A DNA stretch of 64,000 nucleotides from Firmicutes bacterium UBA7523 (GCA_002479415.1 DLMZ01000047.1:8584-72583); one strand, 5' to 3'. Shown: positions 48,844 to 58,746, counted from the first letter of the stretch. Made by a program: numbers and translations. The notes: generated by a model from the letters alone, not told the origin.

Positions 48844-49458
48844 ATGGCGATAGTTGGAAAAGTAGGGGCGGTATATGTAAGCGACGTAGATACCGCCCCT
48901 GTTATTTTTATCGACGAGCCGACTACAGGCGACACAGCACGCAAGCGCTACCAGGTGACGGACGCAGATTTTCGTTACTGGCCACTAGATGAGCCAACAA
49001 CTGTAAAGGTCAATAACGTTGTTGTTGCTTCTGGTTTTGCTTTGGAGCGTGCTGGCGGTGTTGTTGAGTTTGCAGAGGCACTGGAAGTCGAAGATGAAGT
49101 CACTGTTTCTGGAAAAGCATTGACCGTTGTGCAGGCCGGCGGGTTTTTTAATTGGTCAGTAGACGGAGACGGGGATGACGCTGATGCCACAACATTTGAG
49201 AGCCAGGGATGGAAAGAGTTTGTTCGGACGCTGAATGGCTGGAGTGGTAGCGCAGAGGCATACTGGGGTGACGAGAGGTTCTCTGACGCTCTTGGAAAAA
49301 TCATTGTCGTAAAGCTCTTTGTGGATGCAGGGCAATCACAAAATTGCCTTGAAGGCTTTGCACTCATTAGCGGCGATGGAGTTGAGGCGCCTGTTGATGG
49401 GCTGGTGCAAGAGACTGTGGACTTTACGGGCACCGGGCCTTTGTATCCTAGATTTTAA
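48844..49458 (+). CDS. Second tail tube-like protein
   Basis: A 204-residue paralogue of the preceding protein. It shares GKVGAVYV, the FNWSVDGDGDDADATTFESQ and GWKEFVRTLNGWSGSAEAYW segments and FTGTGPLYP, but carries about 75 extra residues near the N-terminus that may form an added surface domain. It could be a decoration on the tube or a minority subunit. Confidence 0.75.
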   Translation: MAIVGKVGAVYVSDVDTAPVIFIDEPTTGDTARKRYQVTDADFRYWPLDEPTTVKVNNVVVASGFALERAGGVVEFAEALEVEDEVTVSGKALTVVQAGGFFNWSVDGDGDDADATTFESQGWKEFVRTLNGWSGSAEAYWGDERFSDALGKIIVVKLFVDAGQSQNCLEGFALISGDGVEAPVDGLVQETVDFTGTGPLYPRF

Positions 49459-49475
49459 ACTGAGGAGATGTAATC

Positions 49476-49814
49476 ATGCGTGACAAAACAATAAAGTTTG
49501 CCGGAAAAGAAGTTCGGATAGAAGAGAAAAAGATATTTGAGCTCGAAAAGATTGTTTCCGAGCTCTTTCCAGAAAGCAAAGGGAATCTCAAGAAGGTGGA
49601 TTTAGGCAAGCTTATAGAGCAGATTGACTTCGACCTGCTCTATAAAAAGCTTCCTGCAATCATCCCCGGGATTACGAAAGACGATGTTCGAAACGCCTAC
49701 ATGTCAGAACTTGAAGAATTACTAGAGGCGTTTGTTAATGTAAATTTTCAGGGAATCAAGCGTCTAATCGGTCCTCTGATGAATTTGATTCAGGTTGGCT
49801 TACCGCAGAGGTAA
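49476..49814 (+). CDS. Tail assembly chaperone, upstream frame
   Basis: A 112-residue helical protein (KTIKFAGKEVRIEEKKIFEL) before the tape measure gene. This is the position of gpG-type tail chaperones, which coat the tape measure during assembly. A -1 slip near its end gives a longer form. Confidence 0.8.
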   Translation: MRDKTIKFAGKEVRIEEKKIFELEKIVSELFPESKGNLKKVDLGKLIEQIDFDLLYKKLPAIIPGITKDDVRNAYMSELEELLEAFVNVNFQGIKRLIGPLMNLIQVGLPQR

Positions 49815-50164
49815 CTGTCCTTTTGGGCAGAGAGTTTGGCTGGACGCTTGATGACATGCGTAGATTGACACCGGGAGAGTTGTCGGCGATATTAACAGAG
49901 CTTCAGCGTCAGGTCACTATCGAACAATACAACGAGCAGCGTAATCACTGGGCTTTTTTGGCTGCTGTGATTACTAATGGATTTGGTGCTATAGCAAGCA
50001 TGTTTAGTAAACGAAAGCATAAAGGCGTGTCCGCTGATGATTTTATAGGCAAGGATGCAAAAAAAATGCTCCAGAGGTTGCTGGAACAGGATGAGCCTAA
50101 GCAGACTGACTGGGGCAGGCATGTGAATGATGCTAAGGCTAAGGGGCTGGCGGGGCCGTGGTAA
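49739..50164 (+). CDS. Tail assembly chaperone, frameshift extension
   Basis: This frame opens after TAA at 49736 and reads SDEFDSGWLTAEVTVLLGRE then FGWTLDDMRRLTPGELSA, a typical chaperone C-terminal domain. It has no good start of its own, only a TTG at 49823. It is -1 relative to the upstream gene and joined to it by the slippery site, giving a ~229-residue fusion. Confidence 0.75.
   Translation, partial: CKFSGNQASNRSSDEFDSGWLTAEVTVLLGREFGWTLDDMRRLTPGELSAILTELQRQVTIEQYNEQRNHWAFLAAVITNGFGAIASMFSKRKHKGVSADDFIGKDAKKMLQRLLEQDEPKQTDWGRHVNDAKAKGLAGPW
49742..49748 (+). promoter_or_regulatory. Candidate -1 frameshift heptamer
   Basis: A_AAT_TTT in the upstream frame fits X_XXY_YYZ. It lies just after the last stop in the -1 frame and 66 bases before the stop of the upstream gene, as in lambda gpG/gpGT. 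Confidence 0.65.
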
Positions 50165-50197
50165 GAGCACGCAAAGACAGTATAGTGAGGTGGGCCT

Positions 50198-52936
50198 ATG
50201 AACTTTGGCGAGCTTTTCGTCCGGATGGCCGTAGACGAAAGACAATATGAAAAAGAATTGGACAGGCTTGAGGGCGTTACACAAAAGAAGGCCGTGACCC
50301 TAGGAAGCATCTTCAAAGGTGCTTTTTCTTTTGCCCTTGGGATGGGTCTTGTTTCTGGTTTTCGGTCAATCACCGACGCTGTGATTGACTTTGCAAATAC
50401 CGCATCAAGGACTCAGATGTTAGATATAGCGCTTCAGTCAGTAGCGCAATCATCTGGATACGTTTATTCAGCGATAAAAGAACAGAGAAACGCCATGGAA
50501 GACTTAGGCATTGCAGAGCAAGAAGCCTCTCAAATTCTTACTCGCTTCATGCAGGCTCAATTGGATGTTGCCGATGCGTCGAAGCTTGCAAGGGTTGCTC
50601 AAGACGCAGCTGTAATAGGCGGATATAATTCATCTGAAGCGGCAGAGCAAATGACCGAGGCTATCGCCAAGCAGCGTCCGCAACTGCTGTCTGCATTTGG
50701 ATTTACCCGCAATTTGAATGATATCTACAACGATTATGCTAAAACTGCTGGTAAAACCGCAAACAAGCTGTCTGAGGCTGAGAAAAAGCAGGCAATGTTA
50801 AATTACATCCTCAAAGAGGGCGAAAAAATAGCCGGAACTTACGAGGCTAGCATGGGGAGTGTCGGAAAAAAAATTGGCTCACTAGCTCGTTGGTGGAGCA
50901 AATTAAAAAACGTTATTGCAACACCTTTAGCGTTGCCGGTGCTAGACATTTTTGTCGAAGGCGTTACCAAAGGGCTAAAGAATGCCGTAGCCTGGGGCGA
51001 AGCAAATGAAGTAACAATGCGCAGATGGGGACAGACAGCGGTTAATGTCGCGACACTGATCGCTCGTGGCTTTATGTTTGTGGCTAGCGTGATACAGCGG
51101 AACTGGCAGCTTACACGCTTTGCCGGGACAGCGCTTATTTTTTATAAGGTAGCGACGAAGGCAGCATCTGGGGCATCGGCACTATTTAGTACAATAACGC
51201 TGGCGATTAATGGACAGTTAACAACGAAGATCCCACTGCTCGGATTTGTAAGTACTGCGATGGGGATATACAAGATGCAGATGTACTTGGCATCCAAAGC
51301 CGGCATTGCCCTAACCGGTGTGTTGGCTAAAGTTAAATTGGCGTTGTATTCTGTTTGGACTGCATTAGGCCCTATCGGCTGGATAATGATAGGATTGTCC
51401 GTGTCTGTGGCCGGGGGCGTTTCGCTTTGGAACAAATATAACCAATCACTACAAAAGGTGCCGAAAGCCTCTGCCGACGTAGCAGACGCGACCAGCGGCG
51501 CAACAAAGTCTTTGTATGACCAGGCAGAAGCCATGAGCGAAGCCGGGAAAGCAGCAAGCAAGAACCTTCAATCATTTGACGAAGTTCATCAACTGCAGGA
51601 GGATATGGCTGGTAGCGGAGAAGGCGTGCTGGATGGGCTGGACATAGATGGTCTGGGTGGCGGCATTTCGTCATTGGACGTTGAAGACATGCTTTTTGGA
51701 GTTGAACAAGCCAAGGGGACACTGGCTGGCTTTTGGGGATGGATTAAACAAGAAGCAAGCAAAACCTGGGGAGAAGTAAAGTTTGTAGCATCCGCAATTT
51801 GGCAGAAAATTAAAGAACGATGGAACTACGAAATAAACGAAACTAAAATGCTGGTTCAAAAGGTATGGAGCGGTATAAAAGAAGAATGGAATAAATTTAT
51901 CTCCTGGGCGGGGAATTTGTGGGATGGAGCAAAAGCCAAGTGGAATGATTTCAAGGATTGGGTAAAAAACGGATTTGGCTCTCTCTGGGACGGGGTAAAA
52001 GAAAAATGGGATAACTTCAAAGAGTGGTTGGCTAATCTCTGGGACGGAGTAAAAGAAAAATGGGGCGGCTTTACTGACTGGGTTTCTGAAAAATGGGATA
52101 GCTTTAGAACAAGAGCCGGAGAGATTTGGGGCAGCATAAAGGACTCAGTGTTGACAAGATGGGAAGGGATCCGAAACGCTACTCAGGCAATATGGTCTTT
52201 CATTTCCGCGTTTATAATTTCTTTGTGGCAGGGGGTACTGTCAACTGCAGTTAATGTTTGGTCTTCGCTGTATGCGGCTGTTAGTAAAACTTGGAACAGC
52301 GTACTTGATGCGGCTACATCTACATGGGAGGCCATCAAAATGGCTGTTTCGAGTCGCGTTAACAACACTAGAGACGTGATAGTATCTGCATGGAACAACG
52401 TAAGGGCAAGCCTTGCAGCGACATGGGAAAGCATAAGCAGCACAGCGGTCAGCATTTGGGGCGGTATCACCAATGTAATCAAAGGTGCCATCAACGGCAT
52501 CATCGGGCTTATAAACAAATTCATCGGTGCATTTAACAGGATAGAAATACAAGTACCTTCGGCGAACATTCCGCTGGTCGGAGAAGTTGGCGGGTGGAGT
52601 GTGAAAGTTCCGCAGATTCCGAGGATACCGATGCTGGCTAAGGGAACTAATTATGTACCAGAAGACATGCTTGCATTCCTGCACAAAGGAGAGGCCGTAG
52701 TCCCTGAAAAATTCAACAACAATCAATCGGCAACCGCCGGCGCCGAGGTTTATGAAGCTGTATATAGTGCAATTCGCGATGCCTTCAGAAGCATGCAGTC
52801 AGAACAAAACAGATCAGAGCAACAGCATGAAGCGGTATTTTATGTTGATTCCCATCGTATAGCCAGGGCTATCCTGCCGGCACTAGTAAAAGAAGGGCAG
52901 CGAACCGGGGTTTCTGTGGTGACGGCGGGAACGTAA
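50198..52936 (+). CDS. Tail tape measure protein
   Basis: A 912-residue protein that sets tail length. Residues ~60-220 match the phage tape measure domain (TASRTQMLDIALQSVAQSSG to EKKQAMLNYILKEGEK). Hydrophobic segments lie at about 280-430. A run of tryptophan repeats of the form W-x2-x-K-x-K-W-x-x-F occurs at 555-645. The C-terminal end has ANIPLVGEVGGWSVKVPQIP and MLAFLHKGEAVVP, which often marks tape measures. Confidence 0.93.
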   Translation: MNFGELFVRMAVDERQYEKELDRLEGVTQKKAVTLGSIFKGAFSFALGMGLVSGFRSITDAVIDFANTASRTQMLDIALQSVAQSSGYVYSAIKEQRNAMEDLGIAEQEASQILTRFMQAQLDVADASKLARVAQDAAVIGGYNSSEAAEQMTEAIAKQRPQLLSAFGFTRNLNDIYNDYAKTAGKTANKLSEAEKKQAMLNYILKEGEKIAGTYEASMGSVGKKIGSLARWWSKLKNVIATPLALPVLDIFVEGVTKGLKNAVAWGEANEVTMRRWGQTAVNVATLIARGFMFVASVIQRNWQLTRFAGTALIFYKVATKAASGASALFSTITLAINGQLTTKIPLLGFVSTAMGIYKMQMYLASKAGIALTGVLAKVKLALYSVWTALGPIGWIMIGLSVSVAGGVSLWNKYNQSLQKVPKASADVADATSGATKSLYDQAEAMSEAGKAASKNLQSFDEVHQLQEDMAGSGEGVLDGLDIDGLGGGISSLDVEDMLFGVEQAKGTLAGFWGWIKQEASKTWGEVKFVASAIWQKIKERWNYEINETKMLVQKVWSGIKEEWNKFISWAGNLWDGAKAKWNDFKDWVKNGFGSLWDGVKEKWDNFKEWLANLWDGVKEKWGGFTDWVSEKWDSFRTRAGEIWGSIKDSVLTRWEGIRNATQAIWSFISAFIISLWQGVLSTAVNVWSSLYAAVSKTWNSVLDAATSTWEAIKMAVSSRVNNTRDVIVSAWNNVRASLAATWESISSTAVSIWGGITNVIKGAINGIIGLINKFIGAFNRIEIQVPSANIPLVGEVGGWSVKVPQIPRIPMLAKGTNYVPEDMLAFLHKGEAVVPEKFNNNQSATAGAEVYEAVYSAIRDAFRSMQSEQNRSEQQHEAVFYVDSHRIARAILPALVKEGQRTGVSVVTAGT

Positions 52937-52956
52937 CATAGGGGGATGACGGTATC

Positions 52957-53301
52957 ATGAAAATAAACGGACAAAATATTAAGACGCCTACAGAAGTTGT
53001 TGTGGGCGTCTTTCGCATATCAAAATCCGGCAGGCTATCAGATGGCAGCATGGCGATGGATATAATTGCACTTAAGCGAAGACTAGACTGTAGTTGGGCA
53101 CTTATATCGTCTTCTGACTTACAGCATTTACATGGAACACTTGAGAGTCAAACATTTAATGCGGTTGAATATGTTGACCCAAAAAATGGAGAAGCGGGGA
53201 CTATGACTGCCTATGTAGGGGACATCAATCAGTCAACGTTTCAAGTAAAAGACGGGGTTAGGTACTGGCGGAACGTTTCTTTATCATTGATAGAGAAATA
53301 A
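52957..53301 (+). CDS. Tail protein
   Basis: A 114-residue protein (DGSMAMDIIALKRRLDCSWA, KDGVRYWRNVSLSLIEK) between tape measure and the baseplate-like protein. It probably is a small tail or distal-tail component. Confidence 0.65.
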   Translation: MKINGQNIKTPTEVVVGVFRISKSGRLSDGSMAMDIIALKRRLDCSWALISSSDLQHLHGTLESQTFNAVEYVDPKNGEAGTMTAYVGDINQSTFQVKDGVRYWRNVSLSLIEK

Positions 53302-53323
53302 ATCGTAAGGTAGGAGAAGCAGC

Positions 53324-54751
53324 ATGATTACAAGCCAAAGATATAAAGACGCCATCCGCGCTGATAGCCGCAAATTTATTTGCAGAATAGAAGTAGATTT
53401 TCCGGCGGGGACAGAGGAATTCACTGGTGATCAGATAACAAAAATGTCCTTGCTGGAAGAGTCAAAGGGTGAGAGTGACAATCCCATGGGGCTTGTTACA
53501 TCTAACGAGTTTAGGTTTTCCATAGAAAACTCAGACCGCCGATTTTCCCCTTCAAATGAGAGCAGCCCATATTACGGGGAAATCCGTCCGGGCATTAAAG
53601 TGAGACCCTATATTGGACTCATTTTACCGCCGGAAGAAGAGGGTGAGGAAGAAACGATTGAGGAGATTCCTTTAGGTGTGTTTTGGGTTAACGACTGGCA
53701 AGCATTATCAACATCAATTGAGGCCACTGTTGTTTGTTACGATCGTCTCTACAGCCTGTTGCCCCAAGAGGTTCCTATGCTACCAGTTTTTCCGAACACG
53801 ACAATAGGGCAAATGTTTGTTAGCCTGTTCAGGGCGCTGGGTCTCAATGATAACGAATTTTACATCGGATCCAGACTAAATATCCCAGTGCGCCTGGGTT
53901 GGCTACCGCGCGGCAAAGTGGGCCAGGCCCTGAACCTACTTGCTGTAGCTGGAAGCTGTACAGTTTCAGTTAACAGAAACGGTGTAGTTGAAGTAAGGTC
54001 TATGCTTGGCATTGGTTTGCCGACGACGAGTTGGACTGATAGCGACATGATTTTTTCGGTGCATAACCCACAAAGATACCGAGATGTCTTTTCAAGTATA
54101 AGCATAGGTTATGCGCTTCCGGGGGTCGGTGAAAGCGAAACTATTTTGAACATCAAAGATATTGACTTGCCAAACGGGCTGACAAGGATTGAAAATATTC
54201 CGTTCAGGCAGTCAGCTATTGCGCGCGTTGAGTCTGTTGAGCTTATCGGGGTAACCGAAGCATTTATTAATGACTTTAAATACGGTGCTACAAGTATGAG
54301 CCTCGAAATAATCAATCCAGGAGAAGGACGCAAGGTGGATGTAAGAGTAATCGGAAGGCCTGTTAGCGTAAATGTCTCTGATTTGTCGCTAGACGATTCA
54401 GTAGCTGTTGCTGAATACGGGAAAAAAGTGCTAAGAATAGAGAATTTCTTAATACAGAGTGAAAGATTTGCTCGTACATATGCTAGTGCGCTAATAGCAT
54501 ATGTCAAAAACCCAAAAACAACATTTAGCATAGAGTCTCGCGGAGACCAATCGGTTACAACAACCGATTATATAGAGATTTTGAGCCCATCAGATTCAGT
54601 TGATGCGCCTATTGTTGTTCAGCCGATAAGAATGAGCCTCGATTTTGAGGGGGGGCTTCAGGCTAGCATAGAAGCGCGCCTGCCTATTGTACCGCTATAT
54701 TGGACTATGATTAGCCCTGGCTTATATGCATACACACAGGCCAGGATATAA
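53324..54751 (+). CDS. Tail/baseplate protein
   Basis: A 475-residue protein. The start (DAIRADSRKFICRIEVDFPA), EEIPLGVFWVNDWQALSTSI and AVAGSCTVSVNRNGVVEVRS resemble tail-tip hub proteins of Firmicutes siphoviruses. Function is inferred from position. Confidence 0.7.
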   Translation: MITSQRYKDAIRADSRKFICRIEVDFPAGTEEFTGDQITKMSLLEESKGESDNPMGLVTSNEFRFSIENSDRRFSPSNESSPYYGEIRPGIKVRPYIGLILPPEEEGEEETIEEIPLGVFWVNDWQALSTSIEATVVCYDRLYSLLPQEVPMLPVFPNTTIGQMFVSLFRALGLNDNEFYIGSRLNIPVRLGWLPRGKVGQALNLLAVAGSCTVSVNRNGVVEVRSMLGIGLPTTSWTDSDMIFSVHNPQRYRDVFSSISIGYALPGVGESETILNIKDIDLPNGLTRIENIPFRQSAIARVESVELIGVTEAFINDFKYGATSMSLEIINPGEGRKVDVRVIGRPVSVNVSDLSLDDSVAVAEYGKKVLRIENFLIQSERFARTYASALIAYVKNPKTTFSIESRGDQSVTTTDYIEILSPSDSVDAPIVVQPIRMSLDFEGGLQASIEARLPIVPLYWTMISPGLYAYTQARI

Positions 54752-54790
54752 AGCTAACACATAATGATTTATCAAGGAGATGAAAACAGT

Positions 54791-55546
54791 ATGGCAATAT
54801 TACTTGAAGATAGCCTGGGCAGACCAAAACCACAATATGAAAACACGGCCGGAACGGATTTTGAAGCGTGGAAAGGTGCGAATGGGCATGGAAATGTCCG
54901 GTCGTCTGACGGGCAATTAATCACGGTAGGATCTAAAGATGATAGTGCTGCTGCAGACCACACCGTGAGTGCTTCGGTTGTGGCTGTGTTGAAGGCGATT
55001 CTCCGGGATGTGGGCGGTAGCGGGGAAGGAATAGATGAATTGCTTGATCGTATGGGGGAGGCAGTAGCCAGTCCTGACGCGCATACGCAGTTAGCCCGAC
55101 TGCAGGCAATTATGGATAGAATAGGGGACGCTGTTGAAGAGCCGAGTGGCTATACGTTGCTCGCTCGTATTCAGGTGTTGATTGATTTACTCAACTCCTT
55201 AGTAGATGAGGGAAACGTAAGGGTCGTTCAGCCCAAATTTATGGGACGAAAATCGTTTGCGTCAGAGTATGATTCGGCTCAGTCCGAAGAGGTAGTTGTT
55301 TCACCCGCCGCGGGAAAAAGGATTGTAGTGAAAGCTGTAACAATTACGACTGATGCGGCATCTGGGAGCGTGAAATTGTCCTGGGGAACTGCCGGGGCTC
55401 CGATTGCCGTGTTTTTCGCTGGAGGACAGAATGTTTTACACATGACGGGTGTAGAAATAGCCGGAGGGGTGGATGACACCGTTCAGCTTGACACGACGAC
55501 CTTGGCTGACAATGTGTTTGTAGCAATAGACTACGAAGAGGTATAG
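54791..55546 (+). CDS. Phage tail-tip accessory protein
   Basis: A 251-residue protein. The N-terminal part (FEAWKGANGHGNVRSSDGQL) is like the one at 59759. The C-terminal ~100 residues are a beta domain (VSPAAGKRIVVKAVTITTDA). The ATG at 54791 follows AAGGAG by 11 bases. Confidence 0.6.
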   Translation: MAILLEDSLGRPKPQYENTAGTDFEAWKGANGHGNVRSSDGQLITVGSKDDSAAADHTVSASVVAVLKAILRDVGGSGEGIDELLDRMGEAVASPDAHTQLARLQAIMDRIGDAVEEPSGYTLLARIQVLIDLLNSLVDEGNVRVVQPKFMGRKSFASEYDSAQSEEVVVSPAAGKRIVVKAVTITTDAASGSVKLSWGTAGAPIAVFFAGGQNVLHMTGVEIAGGVDDTVQLDTTTLADNVFVAIDYEEV

Positions 55547-55558
55547 GTGGTGAAGTAG

Positions 55559-55909
55559 TTGCCGGCTGAGCAAATGTATAGTAAGAATCGGCTGATAAAT
55601 CCAAGCGCAGAGACTGGAGACACGACTGGCTGGGGTGTTGACGATGCTGAAGCCGTTCCTGGTGGTGTAGAAGGGGCTTACTGTTTCAGGGTTGGGTCGT
55701 TAGCCAGCATGGAGCAGGAAATTGTCGTCCCTGGACAGCCAACGGACTACAGGGTAGTAGGATTATTCTTGCCCGAGGGAGACCACCCTGAGGATAGCCC
55801 TGAAGTACATGCTTGGCTGGAAGTGATTTACGAGTACGGAGATGGGTCGAAAGACGAGTTTAGGTTCCCGTGCCGCAATGATGCGCTCGGGGTTATGGGA
55901 GGAGTTTAA
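55559..55909 (+). CDS. Putative carbohydrate-binding-like tail protein
   Basis: A 116-residue protein with the start NRLINPSAETGDTTGWGVDD, typical of CBM-like beta-sandwich modules, which bind sugars. It is followed by the GLUG protein with no gap. Start is TTG. Confidence 0.6.
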   Translation: MPAEQMYSKNRLINPSAETGDTTGWGVDDAEAVPGGVEGAYCFRVGSLASMEQEIVVPGQPTDYRVVGLFLPEGDHPEDSPEVHAWLEVIYEYGDGSKDEFRFPCRNDALGVMGGV

Positions 55910-57610
55910 GTGGCTGGAGGATTATTTGGCGGCGGAGACGGTTCCCTGGGAAATCCATTCCTGGTAGAGGACGCGGCAGACTTAAACGCGGTGCGAAATG
56001 GTCTCGACCAGCACTACAAGCAAGCAGCTGATATAAACCTATCTAGTTGGGGTAACTTCGAGCCTATAGGATATGAAGAAGATTTGGACCCATACGAAAG
56101 ACGGTTTATGCCTTTTACCGGAAGCTATGATGGTGACGGACATGAGATACAGAACGCCTACATCTATTTTCCGATTATGGGCCTGGGATCCTACTGCGGA
56201 CTTTTTTCTTTTGTAGAAGCGCCAGGGGAAATTAAAAATTTGACCATAAGAGATACTACGGTCCCAGAAGATGAGGAAAATCCTAATGACGAGGCTGGAG
56301 ACTACGCCGGGGGACTCGTCGCACAAAATTTCGGTGTACTAACAAACTGTGGTTGTATAAACAGCGTTATATCAGGAGAGATGGCGGCCGGAGGGCTTGT
56401 CGGTATAAATTATGGTACCATTGTAGATTGTTCTAGCGAAAACAGCGATGTGGTAGGAGCATACTATGCTGGCGGGCTTATCGGTGCAAACTTTTATGGT
56501 GTGATGACGAACTGCAATAATGCCGACAGTGTTGTGCTAGGACGATATGTTGGTGGGCTTGTCGGATTTATTCTTTATGGCGGGGCCACAGAAGAATGTC
56601 ACAGTAGGAACAGTGAATTATTCGGCCTCTACGTTGGTGGGCTTGTAGGCGTAAGCGTAGAGGGCAGTATATCAAACTGTTATAGCACGGGGGACAACAT
56701 ACATGGCAGCGCCATAGAAGTGTACGGTGATGTGTCCCCCGGTTACTGCGGTGGTTTTGTCGGGATAGGTTTTGACGATACCATAACAAATTGTTACAGC
56801 ACGGGAACTCCCAACGGGGGAGAAAACGTGTTTGTCGGAGGATTTGCGGGCGAATATGCAGGGGTAATCACTGGTTGTTATTATGATAGCGATACTAGCG
56901 GGCAAAGCGATACCGGCAAAGGCGAGCCGAGAACATCTGCACAAATGAAAACACAAGAAACGTTTGCGGGTTGGGATTTTGAGAGTGTGTGGAGCATAGC
57001 CACAACTATCAATGATGGCTACCCGCACCTGGGAGTAAGTCCTGTAACCGCCTTGGTTTGGGTTAACTCAGATGTCCAGGTGCTGTCGGTTGCGTGGACT
57101 GCAGTGAGCAGCTTCGCTCCTATTCGAGATGATGCCGAGATCATCAGAGCGCGCTATAGGGTAGTGACGAAGGATTTGGCTGATGGCGGATACTTTGATT
57201 CACTCGGATTTTTCCGAAACCTGCTACGAGATAAGATTACGGGAAACAATGTTGTGTATTTTCCAGTTGCCCCAATTGCCCAAGGTGAGTCGTTGGAAAT
57301 ACCGGTGTTCGGAGCTGTAACCGAGGCGCAAGTTGTGGCTGCGCACCTTGTTCCAAAAGAGGCGATAACGGGGCGCGACGGCGATTATGCACAGATTCAG
57401 CTCGTGAATAAAGGCAGCGAGCAGGTTCTATCGACGCTGACATTTATAGCGGGGATAGATGCTTTAGCGCATGAAGTAATCAGCTTCGGTCCGGTAAACC
57501 AGTATGGCGAGTTTGAAATCTATAAGGGCATGTCATACAGGGTTGAGCAAGTTGGTATGGGCATGGCCCTGCCCGAGCTTGCATTGATTATTGAATGGAA
57601 CCTGCGATAG
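55910..57610 (+). CDS. GLUG-motif tail fibre-like protein
   Basis: A 566-residue protein. Residues ~115-310 hold repeated GLUG motifs of the type AGGLVGINYGTIVDCSS, AGGLIGANFYGVMTNC and GGLVGFILYGG. GLUG repeats occur in bacterial surface adhesins and build a beta-helix. The last 190 residues form another domain. It is a good candidate for contact with the cell surface. Start is GTG directly after the preceding stop. Confidence 0.82.
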   Translation: MAGGLFGGGDGSLGNPFLVEDAADLNAVRNGLDQHYKQAADINLSSWGNFEPIGYEEDLDPYERRFMPFTGSYDGDGHEIQNAYIYFPIMGLGSYCGLFSFVEAPGEIKNLTIRDTTVPEDEENPNDEAGDYAGGLVAQNFGVLTNCGCINSVISGEMAAGGLVGINYGTIVDCSSENSDVVGAYYAGGLIGANFYGVMTNCNNADSVVLGRYVGGLVGFILYGGATEECHSRNSELFGLYVGGLVGVSVEGSISNCYSTGDNIHGSAIEVYGDVSPGYCGGFVGIGFDDTITNCYSTGTPNGGENVFVGGFAGEYAGVITGCYYDSDTSGQSDTGKGEPRTSAQMKTQETFAGWDFESVWSIATTINDGYPHLGVSPVTALVWVNSDVQVLSVAWTAVSSFAPIRDDAEIIRARYRVVTKDLADGGYFDSLGFFRNLLRDKITGNNVVYFPVAPIAQGESLEIPVFGAVTEAQVVAAHLVPKEAITGRDGDYAQIQLVNKGSEQVLSTLTFIAGIDALAHEVISFGPVNQYGEFEIYKGMSYRVEQVGMGMALPELALIIEWNLR

Positions 57611-57620
57611 GAGTGTTATC

Positions 57621-58250
57621 ATGACAATACGGGTTAAGTCAACAGACGTTGTATCGCCGCCGGTAATACAGAAACCGACCTTGGCTAGGAGCGCAACCCC
57701 AACCTTCATCATGTCAACGATGAAGCCATCGCTGATAGATGATGAGCCGCTACAATTCCGGGTGCAGGTTTTTGAAGATGAGCAGATGCAGGACATGATA
57801 TCAGAGGTGAGTTCGGCTGATAATCCTGAATCATTTGAATTTAGCTTAGACAAGGGCGCATCTTGGAGTCCTTTTCCGGAGGGCGGGCTTGGTGACGCTG
57901 AATGGGGAGCTATGCTGAGGTGTAAGGTGAGTATTGGCCCTCGGAATCAGGTCTGGGTACGAACGGGGACAGGGCTAAAGTTTAGCGAGAGCATTTCAGG
58001 GTTCGTTTATGACCTGCTGTTGCAACCACTAGAAGGGGTCACGGTCTACGCAATAGACAAGCTTGGGGGTGGACCAATTGTGAGCACGCAATCAAAAGAT
58101 GACGGAGCATATACGCTTTCCGTTGACCCCGGAGCGTATGTCGTTGTGGCCGAAAAGTCGGGCTATATAACAGAAATACAGGAAAACATTGTTGTAAACG
58201 AGTGCGAAAAGGTGGTAGATGCTAACTTTGCACTTGAGCAGATTGTGTAG
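57621..58250 (+). CDS. Tail fibre-like protein with carboxypeptidase-regulatory-like domain
   Basis: A 209-residue protein. The C-terminal ~85 residues (SGFVYDLLLQPLEGVTVYAI, GAYTLSVDPGAYVVVAEKSG) match the CarboxypepD_reg-like immunoglobulin fold. The ATG at 57621 follows TAGGAG. Confidence 0.72.
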   Translation: MTIRVKSTDVVSPPVIQKPTLARSATPTFIMSTMKPSLIDDEPLQFRVQVFEDEQMQDMISEVSSADNPESFEFSLDKGASWSPFPEGGLGDAEWGAMLRCKVSIGPRNQVWVRTGTGLKFSESISGFVYDLLLQPLEGVTVYAIDKLGGGPIVSTQSKDDGAYTLSVDPGAYVVVAEKSGYITEIQENIVVNECEKVVDANFALEQIV

Positions 58251-58286
58251 TGGTCGATAAAAAGCGTAAGAGGGGCGGGGGATTAA

Positions 58287-58541
58287 ATGGAAAAGCTTGA
58301 AGTTTTCGCGGAGAGAGTAGACACCCTGGGGCGCAGGGTGAGCTCACACAGCGAACGTTTGGACGAACTTGACAAAGTGCAGGCTCAGCAAGGTCAGAAA
58401 CTGAAAGGCGTCTGCAAGTACCAAGACAAGCAAAATGGATCTCTCCAGCGCCTTGAAGCCAGATTTAACGCTTTTTTCGTTACATTGCTGGGCGTTCTCC
58501 TGACTGTGGTTGCAAATATTTTCTTAAACTTGACGAGGTGA
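58287..58541 (+). CDS. XhlA-like coiled-coil membrane protein
   Basis: An 84-residue protein with a coiled coil (residues 8-60) and a C-terminal membrane segment (FFVTLLGVLLTVVANIFLNL). XhlA-type proteins lie in lysis modules. Start ATG after GGGGCGGGG. Confidence 0.7.
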   Translation: MEKLEVFAERVDTLGRRVSSHSERLDELDKVQAQQGQKLKGVCKYQDKQNGSLQRLEARFNAFFVTLLGVLLTVVANIFLNLTR

Positions 58542-58545
58542 TATT

Positions 58546-58746
58546 GTGAAAGACTTTTCAAAACTTATCGTCAGCGCAGTAGTAGTGTTGAACGTAGTCT
58601 TTACAGCTGCTATATTGCATGTGTTTATGCGCGTAGGCAGCGAACCTACTGCACTGGTAGCGGCATGGTTTGCTTTTACTACCGGTGAGCTTTGGGCATT
58701 GGCGATGATAAAAAAGGCAAAAATGGGAGGTGGTCATGATGAATAA
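58546..58746 (+). CDS. Small membrane protein of the lysis region
   Basis: A 66-residue protein with two hydrophobic segments (LIVSAVVVLNVVFTAAILHV and LVAAWFAFTTGELWALAMI). It lies between the XhlA-like gene and the amidase, so it may be a holin or antiholin. Start GTG. Confidence 0.6.
   Translation: MKDFSKLIVSAVVVLNVVFTAAILHVFMRVGSEPTALVAAWFAFTTGELWALAMIKKAKMGGGHDE

Noticed and set aside
51870..52110. Tandem repeat in the tape measure gene as a mobile repeat
   Set aside because: Trp-rich protein repeats are normal in tape measure proteins.
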